From: an uncultured Eubacterium sp.
GTDB lineage: Bacteria > Bacillota > Clostridia > Oscillospirales > Acutalibacteraceae
Direction: 5' to 3'
DNA length: 64,000 bases
Assembly (NCBI RefSeq): GCF_945980375.1
Contig: NZ_CAMFQO010000001.1
Coordinates: forward strand, 124,001 to 188,000
Every line of letters starts with the position of its first letter. The stretch's first letter is position 1. The notes beneath the pieces are model-generated. The model was not told the DNA's origin, searched no databases, and saw only the letters and a list, made by a program, of their open reading frames with translations. The position numbers and the translations under genes are program-made. Below are positions 17,953 to 25,298 of this stretch, in pieces.

Positions 17953-20139
17953 TTATCTTCTGTCGCCGCGACGGTTATCTCTTCTCGGCTTACGAGGTGC
18001 CTCGTCAATATCGTTTTCAGGTGTCATACCCTCAAGCTCAATCAACGCATCTCTTCTTGAAAGGTTAATTCTGCCCTGGTCATCAATCTCTATGCACTTA
18101 ACGATGATTGAATCGCCAACGTTAACAACATCCTCTACCTTTTCCGTTCTCTTAACATCAAGGCGAGAAATGTGAACAAGTCCTTCCTTGCCCGGTGCAA
18201 TCTCTACAAATGCACCAAAGTTCATAAGCCTTGTTACAACACCGTTGTAGAAAGCACCAACCTCAGGATCGGTAGCAATAAGCTTAACAACATTTACTGC
18301 GCCCTCGCACTTGTCTGCGTCAACACCGGAAATGTATACTCTGCCGTCCTCTTCAATGTTAATCTTAACATCGTATTCTGCCTGAATTTCCTGAATAACC
18401 TTGCCGCCCTTGCCGATAACATCGCCGATCTTTTCAGGATCAATCTGCAATGTGTACATCTTCGGAGCATACTTTGAAAGCTCCTTACGAGGCTCGCTGA
18501 TAACAGGAAGCATAATTTCATCAAGTATATAATTTCTTGCCTTGTGAGTTTTTGCAAATGCCTCCTTGATAATTTCAGGAGTAAGGCCGTGTACCTTAAG
18601 GTCCATTTGAATAGCAGTAATACCCTTCTTTGTACCTGCAACCTTAAAGTCCATATCACCGTAGAAATCCTCAAGACCCTGAATGTCAACCATAGTCATA
18701 AAGTCGCCGTAAACACCCTCATCACCTGTGATAAGACCGCAGGAAATACCTGCAACAGGAGCCTTAATAGGTACACCTGCTGCCATAAGAGCAAGTGTTG
18801 AGCCGCAAATTGAGCCCTGTGATGTTGAACCGTTTGAGGAAAGAACCTCTGATACAACACGGATTGCATATGGGAACTCGTCAACAGTAGGAAGAACAGG
18901 AACAAGTGCCTTTTCTGCCAATGCACCGTGACCGATTTCTCTTCTGCCCGGACCTCTTGATGGCTTTGTTTCGCCAACAGAGTATGACGGGAAGTTGTAG
19001 TGGTGGATATATCTCTTTTCGGTTTGCTCATCCAAGCCGTCAAGAAGCTGTGCATCGTTCATAGGGCCGAGTGTTGCAACTGAAAGAACCTGTGTCTGTC
19101 CTCTTGTGAACATACCTGAGCCGTGAACTCTTGAAAGAAGGTCAACCTCTGCATTAAGCGGACGGATTTCGTCGATACCTCTGCCGTCAACTCTCTTGTG
19201 CTCGTCCTTAAGCCAAGCACGAACAACGTGCTTTTGAACAAGATACATAATCTCGTCAATCTTGCCCTCGTTGCCCTCAAATCTTTCGTCAAACTTTTCG
19301 TGAACTGCATCATAAATAGGAAGCAATGCCTCGTCACGAACATTCTTATCATCGGTATCGAGTGCCTTTTTAACATCCTCGATACAGAACTCTTCGATTT
19401 CTGCAAGAATTTCAGGATCCGGATCGGATGACTCATAAGCAAACTTTGGCTTACCTATCTCATCAACAATACCCTGAATAAACTTAACAATCTTCTTGTT
19501 TTCCTCGTGACCTGCCATAATAGCGTCAAACATCAAATCGTCATCGATTTCGTTACCGCCTGCTTCAATCATGGCAATAAGGTCTGCGGTAGATGCAACT
19601 GTAAGAACAAGATCGCTCTTTGCTCTGTCCTCAAGGCCCGGATTGATAACGATATTGCCGTCAACAAGGCCTACGTTTACGCCTGAGATAGGACCGTCCC
19701 ACGGAATATCCGAAATTGCGATTGCAGCAGATACGCCGATCATTGCTGTAATTTCGGGTGAGCAATCGGGGTCAACAGACATTACTGTTGCAACAACCGA
19801 GCAATCGTTACGCAAATCCTTTGGGAACAAAGGACGGATAGGACGGTCGATGCAACGTGAGGTCAAAATTGCCTTTTCGGATGCTCTGCCCTCTCTTCTC
19901 TGGAATGAGCCGGGGATACGACCTACCGAATACATTTTTTCTTCATAGTCTACGCTGAGTGGAAAGAAATCCACGCCCTCTCTTGGCTTTGCAGAAGCTG
20001 TTACGTTACACAAAACCTCTGTTTCGCCGTAGCGAGCAAGGATTGACGCATTTGCAAGACCTGCCATCTTACCTGTTTCAAGGGTAAGCTTTCTGCCTGC
20101 AAGCTCGGTTTCCCACACTTTGAAATTCTTGAAAAACAT
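17953..20139 (-). CDS. pnp: polyribonucleotide nucleotidyltransferase (PNPase)
   Basis: The 728-residue protein has two RNase PH domains, the second with GSTSQGSICGSTLALMAAGV as the phosphorolytic site, joined by the all-alpha linker. A KH domain (IGDVIGKGGKVIQEI, near residue 565) and an S1 domain (GAFYNGVVTRLMNFGAFVEI, near 630) follow. The tail is Arg/Asp-rich. It degrades RNA 3' to 5' with phosphate. rpsO lies upstream on the same strand, separated by a terminator and a long hairpin that may control pnp. Confidence 0.98.
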   Translation of the reverse strand: MFFKNFKVWETELAGRKLTLETGKMAGLANASILARYGETEVLCNVTASAKPREGVDFFPLSVDYEEKMYSVGRIPGSFQRREGRASEKAILTSRCIDRPIRPLFPKDLRNDCSVVATVMSVDPDCSPEITAMIGVSAAIAISDIPWDGPISGVNVGLVDGNIVINPGLEDRAKSDLVLTVASTADLIAMIEAGGNEIDDDLMFDAIMAGHEENKKIVKFIQGIVDEIGKPKFAYESSDPDPEILAEIEEFCIEDVKKALDTDDKNVRDEALLPIYDAVHEKFDERFEGNEGKIDEIMYLVQKHVVRAWLKDEHKRVDGRGIDEIRPLNAEVDLLSRVHGSGMFTRGQTQVLSVATLGPMNDAQLLDGLDEQTEKRYIHHYNFPSYSVGETKPSRGPGRREIGHGALAEKALVPVLPTVDEFPYAIRVVSEVLSSNGSTSQGSICGSTLALMAAGVPIKAPVAGISCGLITGDEGVYGDFMTMVDIQGLEDFYGDMDFKVAGTKKGITAIQMDLKVHGLTPEIIKEAFAKTHKARNYILDEIMLPVISEPRKELSKYAPKMYTLQIDPEKIGDVIGKGGKVIQEIQAEYDVKINIEEDGRVYISGVDADKCEGAVNVVKLIATDPEVGAFYNGVVTRLMNFGAFVEIAPGKEGLVHISRLDVKRTEKVEDVVNVGDSIIVKCIEIDDQGRINLSRRDALIELEGMTPENDIDEAPRKPRRDNRRGDRR

Positions 20140-20175
20140 TACTTTTACCTCTCTTTTTATTTTAATTATTATATC

Positions 20176-20263
20176 AAAAGGAGGGCAATAGTAATAAGCT
20201 CAAGGTGCAAAGCATTGAACATTTGTACCCTCAATTTACTACTATTGTTTGCTCCTCCTTTGG
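20176..20263 (-). promoter_or_regulatory. long imperfect hairpin in the pnp leader
   Basis: The arms AAAGGAGG.GC.AATAGTA and TACTATTGTTTGCTCCTCCTTT, with further pairing inward, fold most of an 88-bp stretch starting 37 bp before the pnp ATG. In E. coli a stem-loop at the same place is cut by RNase III and lets PNPase repress its own mRNA. Whether the same happens here is inference. Confidence 0.55.
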
Positions 20264-20267
20264 TATC

Positions 20268-20309
20268 AAAAACAAACAGGCAAGCGATACCAAGCAGATA
20301 TCACTTGCC
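20268..20309 (-). terminator. intrinsic terminator after rpsO
   Basis: GGCAAGTGATA and TATCGCTTGCC form an 11-bp stem (one G-T pair) with a 9-base loop, followed on the - strand by a T-rich run. Confidence 0.82.
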
Positions 20310-20318
20310 ATTGGATTA

Positions 20319-20615
20319 TTAATCCTCGTTGTCAGCCATGTTACGCTCGATTGTGTTACGGATACCAAGCTTTGCAATAAGTGCACGGTATTCGTTAACA
20401 TCCTTCTTGTAGATGTAAGCAAGAAGATTTCTTCTGTGACCTACCATCTTGAGAAGACCTCTGCGAGAGTGATGGTCCTTCTTGTGAACCTTAAGGTGCT
20501 CGGTAAGCTCGTTGATTCTCTTTGTAAGAACAGCAACCTGAACCTGAGCAGAGCCTGTATCGCCCTCATGAGTAGCGTATTCAGCCATAATAGCCTGCTT
20601 TTCTGCCTGTGTCAT
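20319..20615 (-). CDS. rpsO: ribosomal protein uS15
   Basis: The 98-residue protein has the uS15 core [20 protein letters not shown] and [19 protein letters not shown], and is about 9 residues longer than usual at the C-terminus (ERNMADNED). It binds 16S rRNA helices 20-22. A strong promoter and a leader of about 100 nt precede it, and pnp follows on the same strand. Confidence 0.97.
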   Translation of the reverse strand: MTQAEKQAIMAEYATHEGDTGSAQVQVAVLTKRINELTEHLKVHKKDHHSRRGLLKMVGHRRNLLAYIYKKDVNEYRALIAKLGIRNTIERNMADNED

Positions 20616-20720
20616 AATTAATCACCTTTCTAAATAATATTTGCATTGCGAAAAACACAGAAATGGGCCGGTGTGTGTCGTACCCGACTTGCCCCCAAAA
20701 CCGAGTCATTCGCATAAAGC
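20616..20720 (-). promoter_or_regulatory. rpsO 5' leader, possible S15 autoregulatory RNA
   Basis: The roughly 105-nt leader between the promoter and rpsO pairs its ends (ATTGC and GCGAA near the start with TTCGC and GCAAT near the gene). It has a GGTTTTGGGGGCAAG and a CCGGCCC segment between them. S15 commonly represses its own mRNA through such leaders. The class is not identified. Confidence 0.4.
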
Positions 20721-20726
20721 AATAGA

Positions 20727-20755
20727 ATTATAGCACAAACAATATCATTTGTAAA
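20727..20755 (-). promoter_or_regulatory. promoter of rpsO
   Basis: On the - strand TTTACA (20750-20755) and TATAAT (20727-20732) are separated by 17 bp. Confidence 0.78.
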
Positions 20756-20826
20756 GCATTATTTTTATAATTTCCAAAACTATATTGTAGTGCTACACCG
20801 AAATTAACAAATAATGATTTTTTCTC

Positions 20827-20854
20827 TTGACAATATTGTTTTTTCTGTTATAAT
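20827..20854 (+). promoter_or_regulatory. promoter of rplU-prp-rpmA
   Basis: TTGACA and TATAAT are separated by 16 bp, about 85 bp before rplU and divergent to the rpsO promoter. Confidence 0.82.
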
Positions 20855-20861
20855 AATTAAG

Positions 20862-20930
20862 CCGCATATTATGGGCAGCAAGAAATACACACGATGTATT
20901 CGCCTATCGTAGCGAGACTTATGAAGGAGA
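20862..20930 (+). ncRNA. L21 leader (ribosomal protein leader)
   Basis: The transcribed leader before rplU carries CGCCTATCGTAGCGAGACTT close to the gene, preceded by GCCGCATATTATGGGC. These elements occur in Firmicute L21 leaders. The assignment is by eye and no covariance search was made. Confidence 0.65.
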
Positions 20931-20939
20931 ATTTTTACT

Positions 20940-21248
20940 ATGTACGCAGTTATCGTAACAGGCGGAAAGCAGTACAAGGTATCTGAGGGTGACGTTCTTT
21001 ACATCGAAAAGCTTGATGTTGAGGCTGACTCAAAGGTTACATTTGACAACGTACTTGCAGTTGGCACAGACAAGGGTCTAAAGGCCGGCAAGGATTGCGC
21101 AAAGGCTACTGTTGATGCCACTGTTGTTAAGAACGGCAAGGGTAAGAAGATTACCGTTTTCACCTACAAGCCAAAGAAGAACGAAAAGCGTAAGATGGGT
21201 CACAGACAGCCTTACACAAAGGTTGAAATCACAAAGATCAACGCTTAA
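20940..21248 (+). CDS. rplU: ribosomal protein bL21
   Basis: The 102-residue protein begins [20 protein letters not shown], the bL21 signature, and ends with the [13 protein letters not shown] region. It binds 23S rRNA near L20. It leads the conserved Firmicute rplU-prp-rpmA operon. A GAAGGAG precedes the ATG. Confidence 0.98.
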   Translation: MYAVIVTGGKQYKVSEGDVLYIEKLDVEADSKVTFDNVLAVGTDKGLKAGKDCAKATVDATVVKNGKGKKITVFTYKPKKNEKRKMGHRQPYTKVEITKINA

Positions 21249-21263
21249 TTGTTTTAACTATCA

Positions 21264-21578
21264 ATGATTAGAATTGAATTTTATAAAAACGGTGATATGC
21301 TGACAGGCTTTGAGTGCAAAGGTCACGCAGGCTTTGCCGACAGCGGCGAGGACGTTGTGTGCGCATTCATCAGCAGTGCGTGTTATCTTGCGGCAAACAC
21401 TGTAACGGACATCATCAAGCTTGACGCCCGTTCAAGTGATGCCGACGGATATATGTCGCTGAAAATCAACTCTTCACCGGAAAAGGCACAGGATATTCTG
21501 ATCGGCTTGGTGCTTCACTTAACCGAGCTTGAAAAGGATTATCCAAAAAACATTAAAGTAACTATAACGGAGGTGTAA
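21264..21578 (+). CDS. prp: ribosomal-processing cysteine protease Prp
   Basis: The 104-residue protein has the catalytic His21 in [12 protein letters not shown] and Cys33 in VVCAFISS, the pair known from S. aureus Prp. It removes the N-terminal extension of bL27, which the next gene here encodes with the cleavage motif intact. It sits between rplU and rpmA as usual. No good Shine-Dalgarno is visible before its ATG, so it may be made at low level or by coupling to rplU. Confidence 0.94.
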   Translation: MIRIEFYKNGDMLTGFECKGHAGFADSGEDVVCAFISSACYLAANTVTDIIKLDARSSDADGYMSLKINSSPEKAQDILIGLVLHLTELEKDYPKNIKVTITEV

Positions 21579-21580
21579 TT

Positions 21581-21865
21581 ATGCTTAAGCTTAATGTACA
21601 ACTTTTTGCTCATAAAAAAGGTATGGGTTCTACAAAGAACGGCAGAGACAGCGAATCAAAGCGTCTCGGCGCAAAGAGAGCTGACGGTCAGTTCGTTCTT
21701 GCAGGCAACATCCTTTACCGTCAAAGAGGAACACACATCCATCCGGGTACTAACGTAGGTATCGGTAAGGACGACACTCTTTTTGCTCTTGTTGACGGCA
21801 CAGTAAAGTTTGAAAGAATGGGCAAGGACAGAAAAAAGGTTTCTGTTTACCCGGTAGAGCAGTAA
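21581..21865 (+). CDS. rpmA: ribosomal protein bL27 with cleavable N-terminal extension
   Basis: The 94-residue protein starts [16 protein letters not shown]. Prp should cut after Phe9, exposing the AHKKG end that reaches the peptidyl-transferase centre. The rest is standard bL27 ([19 protein letters not shown]). The gene lies 2 bp after prp and is followed by a terminator. Confidence 0.98.
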   Translation: MLKLNVQLFAHKKGMGSTKNGRDSESKRLGAKRADGQFVLAGNILYRQRGTHIHPGTNVGIGKDDTLFALVDGTVKFERMGKDRKKVSVYPVEQ

Positions 21866-21874
21866 TTAAAAACA

Positions 21875-21910
21875 CAATCCGTAGTCTTGCGATTACGGAT
21901 TGTTTGCTTT
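21875..21910 (+). terminator. intrinsic terminator after rpmA
   Basis: A 12-bp stem CAATCCGTAGTC / GATTACGGATTG with a TTGC loop (one G-T pair) is followed by a T-rich run. Confidence 0.88.
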
Positions 21911-21924
21911 TTATGTTTAGTTTG

Positions 21925-21953
21925 TTGACAATTTAATAATCAACAATTATAAT
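21925..21953 (+). promoter_or_regulatory. promoter of tRNA-Arg
   Basis: A full consensus promoter, TTGACA-17 bp-TATAAT, ends 18 bp before the tRNA. Confidence 0.88.
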
Positions 21954-21971
21954 ACTAATAATATATCATAT

Positions 21972-22048
21972 GTCTCCGTAGCTCAGTAGGATAGAGCGAC
22001 TGCCTCCTAAGCAGTAGGCCATCGGTTCGATTCCGGTCGGGGATGCCA
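21972..22048 (+). tRNA. tRNA-Arg (anticodon CCU)
   Basis: The 77-nt sequence folds with acceptor GTCTCCG / CGGGGAT, D arm GCTC/GAGC, anticodon arm ACTGC-CTCCTAA-GCAGT (anticodon CCT, reading AGG) and T arm around TTCGATT. The CCA end is encoded. A tandem repeat begins 5 bp downstream, and no terminator separates the two. Confidence 0.95.
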
Positions 22049-22052
22049 CACC

Positions 22053-22326
22053 TGCGGTGAGCAATCCGTCCACCGCATATAAAACTTTTTATGTTATTGC
22101 CGAGGCGGTAGTATTCCCTCATCGGAATAACATCTGCGGTGAGCAATCCGCCCATCGCATATAAAACTTTTTATGTTATTGCCGAGGCGGTAGTATTCCT
22201 TATCGGAATAACATCTGCGGTGAGCAATCCGTCCACCGCATATAAAACTTTTTATGTTATTGCCGAGGCGGTAGTATTTCCTCATCGGAATAACATATGC
22301 GGTGAGCAATCCGCCCACCGCATATA
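22053..22326 (+). repeat. ~82-bp tandem repeat, about 3.4 copies, behind tRNA-Arg
   Basis: Units start at 22053, 22135, 22216 and 22298 (periods 82, 81 and 82 bp) and differ at only a few positions. Each unit has a TGCGGTG...CACCGCA hairpin and a second stem GTTATTGCCGA / TCGGAATAAC enclosing GGCGGTAGTATTCC. The last copy stops after the first hairpin. It lies between tRNA-Arg and obgE. The block can be read as overlapping frames on both strands, but only because the sequence repeats. Confidence 0.92.
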
Positions 22327-22379
22327 CACACAAATCAGGGTTGTCTTTACGACAACCCTCTATTAAAATGGTGAGAAGT

Positions 22380-23654
22380 ATGTTTGTAGATATAGCAAAG
22401 ATAAAAATAAAAGGCGGTGACGGTGGAGCAGGAGCCGTTGCCTTTCACAGAGAAAAATACGTTGCCGCAGGCGGACCCGACGGTGGCGACGGCGGAAAAG
22501 GCGGCGACGTAGTTTTTGTTGTTGATGACAATTTGGCTACCCTTGCCGATTTTAGATACAAGCGCAAATATTCCGCTCCTAACGGTGAGGGCGGAAAAGG
22601 CGGAAGATGCAACGGCAAAAAGGGACAGGACCTTGAAATAAAGGTCCCCCGCGGTACAATAATCAGAGAAGCAAACAGCAAGGCAGTTATGGCAGATATG
22701 AGCAAAACAGAGCGCTTTATTGCCGCAAAGGGCGGTAAGGGCGGCTGGGGTAATATGCACTTTGCCACCTCCACCCGTCAGGTGCCTCGCTTTGCAAAGC
22801 CCGGCGTTCCCGGTGAAGAATGGGAGGTTAACCTTGAGCTTAAGCTTCTTGCAGACGTTGGGCTTGTCGGCTATCCGTCGGTAGGCAAAAGCAGTCTTAT
22901 ATCCGTTGTATCACAGGCAAAGCCAAAAATCGGCGACTATCACTTTACTACCCTTGTGCCAAACCTTGGTGTTGTAAGCATGGGCGAGGGCAACAGCTTT
23001 GTGCTTGCAGACATTCCGGGATTAATTGAGGGTGCAAGCGAGGGCGTTGGACTCGGTCATCAGTTCCTACGACACGTTGAACGCTGCAGAATGTTAATCC
23101 ACATTGTTGACGTTAGCGGCAGTGAGGGCAGAAACCCTATCGACGATTTTGAAAAAATCAACGAGGAGCTTGCAAAATTCAATCCCGAGCTTGCTCAAAG
23201 ACCAATGATTGTTGCAGGCAACAAAATTGATATGGCAGAGCCGGAGCAAATCGAAAGCTTCAAAAAATACGTAAACGACAAGGGCTACGAATATTACTCA
23301 ATTTGTGCACCGATTATGGAGGGCACAAAGGAGCTTATGAACGTAACGTGGAATATGCTTAAGGATTTGCCTCCTATCAAGGAGTACGAAGCAGAGGAAA
23401 TCCCGCTTGATGCATTACTTCCGGAAAATGATATGAGCTTTAAGATTACCCAAGAGGACGAGGGCTACTATCTTGTTGAGGCAAAATGGTTCCCGAGAGT
23501 TCTTAAAGGCATTGATGTTACCGACTACGAGGCATTGCAATATATGCAAAGGGTTCTTGAAAAGAGCGGTGTATTTGACGCATTAAGAGAGAAAGGAATT
23601 CAGGAGGGCGACATTGTAAGCCTTTATGACATTGAATTTGAGTATATTCCGTAA
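22380..23654 (+). CDS. obgE: GTPase Obg/CgtA
   Basis: The start is ATG 22380 (MFVDIAKIKIKGGDGGAGAV), preceded by GGTGAG; an in-frame upstream extension runs into the tandem repeat. The 424-residue protein has the Gly-rich Obg fold, a G domain with GYPSVGKSS (near residue 165), DIPGLIEGA and NKID motifs, and a C-terminal OCT domain. It is a ribosome-associated GTPase in 50S maturation and stress control. The stop overlaps the next start by 1 bp. Confidence 0.97.
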   Translation: MFVDIAKIKIKGGDGGAGAVAFHREKYVAAGGPDGGDGGKGGDVVFVVDDNLATLADFRYKRKYSAPNGEGGKGGRCNGKKGQDLEIKVPRGTIIREANSKAVMADMSKTERFIAAKGGKGGWGNMHFATSTRQVPRFAKPGVPGEEWEVNLELKLLADVGLVGYPSVGKSSLISVVSQAKPKIGDYHFTTLVPNLGVVSMGEGNSFVLADIPGLIEGASEGVGLGHQFLRHVERCRMLIHIVDVSGSEGRNPIDDFEKINEELAKFNPELAQRPMIVAGNKIDMAEPEQIESFKKYVNDKGYEYYSICAPIMEGTKELMNVTWNMLKDLPPIKEYEAEEIPLDALLPENDMSFKITQEDEGYYLVEAKWFPRVLKGIDVTDYEALQYMQRVLEKSGVFDALREKGIQEGDIVSLYDIEFEYIP

Positions 23655-24052
23655 TGAGATTTACCGACAAAGAAGCGCACCCAAACGAACTAAGTCCGCT
23701 TAATCTTGCATTTATCGGAGACTGTGTGTACGAAATGCTTGTAAGAGAAAGCCTTGTGCTAAATGCCAACAGACCGGTAAACGATTTGCACAGGGAAAGC
23801 GTTAAATATGTATCGGCAAAGGCGCAGACCTTGGCATATGACAAAATTAAAGACATGCTGACCGAGCAGGAAATTGCCGTTTACAAGAGAGGCAGAAACG
23901 CAAAGGTTGGGCACAATCCCAAATCCGCGAGCCAAGGCGAATACCATATTGCGACAGGCGTTGAGGCTTTGTTTGGATACCTGTACTTAACAGAGCAGAT
24001 TGAACGAATTAAAGAATTATTCAACATAATAACAAAGGACAGCGTTTTTTAA
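23654..24052 (+). CDS. mrnC: Mini-ribonuclease 3
   Basis: The 132-residue protein is an RNase III catalytic domain without a dsRNA-binding domain. The acidic active-site stretches are NLAFIGDCVYEMLVRE and ATGVEALFGYLYL, with RNAKVGHNPKSASQGEYH between them. In B. subtilis it matures 23S rRNA ends together with L3. It overlaps the obgE stop (TAATG) and is thus coupled. Confidence 0.93.
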   Translation: MRFTDKEAHPNELSPLNLAFIGDCVYEMLVRESLVLNANRPVNDLHRESVKYVSAKAQTLAYDKIKDMLTEQEIAVYKRGRNAKVGHNPKSASQGEYHIATGVEALFGYLYLTEQIERIKELFNIITKDSVF

Positions 24053-24103
24053 TTGCTGTCCTTTTAGTCAAGTAATATTAGGCAGTTGAGAAATGGAGCT
24101 GAA

Positions 24104-24160
24104 TTTCGCATTTTGCGAGGGAAGATGTACGAGGGTACCTCGACCGAGCAAAAGGCGAAA
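24104..24160. other. structured hairpin element after mrnC, unknown
   Basis: TTTCGCATTTTGC and GCAAAAGGCGAAA form a 13-bp stem with one mismatch. It encloses an inner GAGG-GTA-CCTC hairpin and purine-rich GAGGGAAGATGTAC. It lies between mrnC and its terminator and would be part of the obgE-mrnC transcript. It resembles no RNA I can name with confidence, and the SRP RNA tip motif is absent. Confidence 0.5.
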
Positions 24161-24171
24161 AACGCCAAAAA

Positions 24172-24202
24172 CAGATTGAACTCGATGTTCAATCTGTTTT
24201 TT
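24172..24202 (+). terminator. intrinsic terminator after obgE-mrnC
   Basis: A 10-bp stem CAGATTGAAC / GTTCAATCTG with a TCGAT loop is followed by TTTTTT. It shares the ATTGAAC/GTTCAAT core with terminators at 1543, 28391 and 43884. Confidence 0.9.
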
Positions 24203-24253
24203 ATCCCCTCAGTTTCACTTCGTTCAACAGCTCCCCTTACAATAAGGGGAGCC
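24203..24253 (+). repeat. CCCCTCAG-type intergenic repeat, copy C
   Basis: ATCCCCTCAGTTTCACTTCG, then CAACAGCTCCCCTTAC and the closing AAGGGGAGCC arm. It is fused directly to the T-run of the obgE-mrnC terminator, as copy A is to the tar terminator. Confidence 0.78.
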
Positions 24254-24299
24254 AATTATATTTTTTGGCGTGGTTCAGACCATTTATCGACAGCATAAA

Positions 24300-24325
24300 G
24301 AAAAAGACATCCGATTGGATGTCTT
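24300..24325 (-). terminator. intrinsic terminator after tRNA-Val
   Basis: AAGACATCC / GGATGTCTT with a 4-base loop directly follows the CCA of tRNA-Val on the - strand and leads into TTTT. Confidence 0.85.
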
Positions 24326-24401
24326 TGGTGGGAACAACAGGGCTCGAACCTGTGACCCTCTGCTTGTAAGGCAGATGCTCTCCCAGCTGAGCTATGCTCC
24401 C
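24326..24401 (-). tRNA. tRNA-Val (anticodon UAC)
   Basis: The 76-nt sequence on the - strand folds with acceptor GGGAGCA / TGTTCCC, D arm GCTC/GAGC, anticodon arm TCTGC-CTTACAA-GCAGA (anticodon TAC, reading GTA) and T arm around TTCGAGC. CCA is encoded. Its promoter and terminator are both visible. Confidence 0.95.
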
Positions 24402-24416
24402 GAGTCAACATCACAT

Positions 24417-24444
24417 ATTATATCATAAAAAAACATTTTGTCAA
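24417..24444 (-). promoter_or_regulatory. promoter of tRNA-Val
   Basis: On the - strand TTGACA (24439-24444) and TATAAT (24417-24422) are 16 bp apart, ending about 16 bp before the tRNA. Confidence 0.82.
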
Positions 24445-24528
24445 TACCAAAATTAAAATTATTATATTTTACAAATTGCATTATATGTGCTAAAATAGAA
24501 AAGATATATAACAAATCGAGGTGTAACA

Positions 24529-25287
24529 ATGCTACTTGCCATTGACGTTGGAAACACTAACATTGTGTTGGGCCTGATTGACGATGAACATCTTATCAAA
24601 TCAGGCAGGTTTTCCACAAACATAAATGAAACCGACGAAGAATATGCGATGAAAATTCATTCGTTTTTGAGCATACATAAGGCATTAAAAATTGACGGTG
24701 CAATTATTTCATCCGTAGTGCCTGCTTTAATCAGCACACTGAAAAATGCCGTAAAAATGATTTGCGATATTGATGCTGTAATTGTCGGTCCGGGAATAAA
24801 AACAGGGCTTTCAATAAAAATTGACGACCCTGCACAGCTTGGTGCTGACCTTGTTGTTGCTGCGGTGGCGGCAAAGGAAAAATACCCTATGCCTGCCATA
24901 ATCTTTGATTTAGGCACGGCCACAACAGGCTCGGTGCTTGACAAAAACGGTAATTTTCTCGGCGGTATCATTACCACAGGCGTTAAAACATCACTTAACG
25001 CCTTAACCGCAGGAGCTGCCCTTTTGCCGCAAATTGACATTACATCTCCGAAAAAGGTCATCGGTACAAACTCCATAGAGAGTATGAAATCAGGCAGCGT
25101 TATAGGTACAGCCTGTATGCTTGACGGACTTGTTGACAGGTTTGAGGCAGAGCTTGGCGAAAAGGCAACCGTCATTGTTACAGGCGGGCTTGGCAAGTCT
25201 ATCGCGGAAAACTGCAAGCACGATATGATTATTGATGAGAATCTTTTAATTGACGGTCTAAGAATTATATACAACAAAAACATTTAG
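24529..25287 (+). CDS. coaX: type III pantothenate kinase
   Basis: The 252-residue protein has the ASKHA fold of CoaX: the N-terminal phosphate loop LLAIDVGNTNIVLGLID, PAQLGADLVVAAVAA, and FDLGTATTGSVLDKNGNFLG. It phosphorylates pantothenate in the first step of CoA synthesis and, unlike CoaA, is not inhibited by CoA. In the usual motif IDxGTATT the first residue is D, as here. Eleven bases separate it from metY, so the two are probably co-transcribed. Confidence 0.93.
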   Translation: MLLAIDVGNTNIVLGLIDDEHLIKSGRFSTNINETDEEYAMKIHSFLSIHKALKIDGAIISSVVPALISTLKNAVKMICDIDAVIVGPGIKTGLSIKIDDPAQLGADLVVAAVAAKEKYPMPAIIFDLGTATTGSVLDKNGNFLGGIITTGVKTSLNALTAGAALLPQIDITSPKKVIGTNSIESMKSGSVIGTACMLDGLVDRFEAELGEKATVIVTGGLGKSIAENCKHDMIIDENLLIDGLRIIYNKNI

Positions 25288-25298
25288 GAGGAAAAGAA

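Noticed and set aside
22053-22326. Tandem array considered as a CRISPR
   Set aside because: The period is 81-82 bp with whole units conserved, so there are no unique spacers, and no cas gene is in the window.
22094-22333. Repetitive protein frames in the tandem array
   Set aside because: The frames repeat because the DNA repeats, lack ribosome sites and hold no domain; treated as a non-coding array.
22302-22379. Longer N-terminus for Obg
   Set aside because: It translates part of the tandem repeat; the family starts at MFVDIAKI, position 22380.
24104-24160. Structured element considered as SRP (4.5S) RNA
   Set aside because: The conserved SRP tip loop and helix 8 motifs are absent.
24657-25283. 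208-codon open frame opposite coaX
   Set aside because: Antisense to an intact pantothenate kinase; no Shine-Dalgarno and no recognisable domain.
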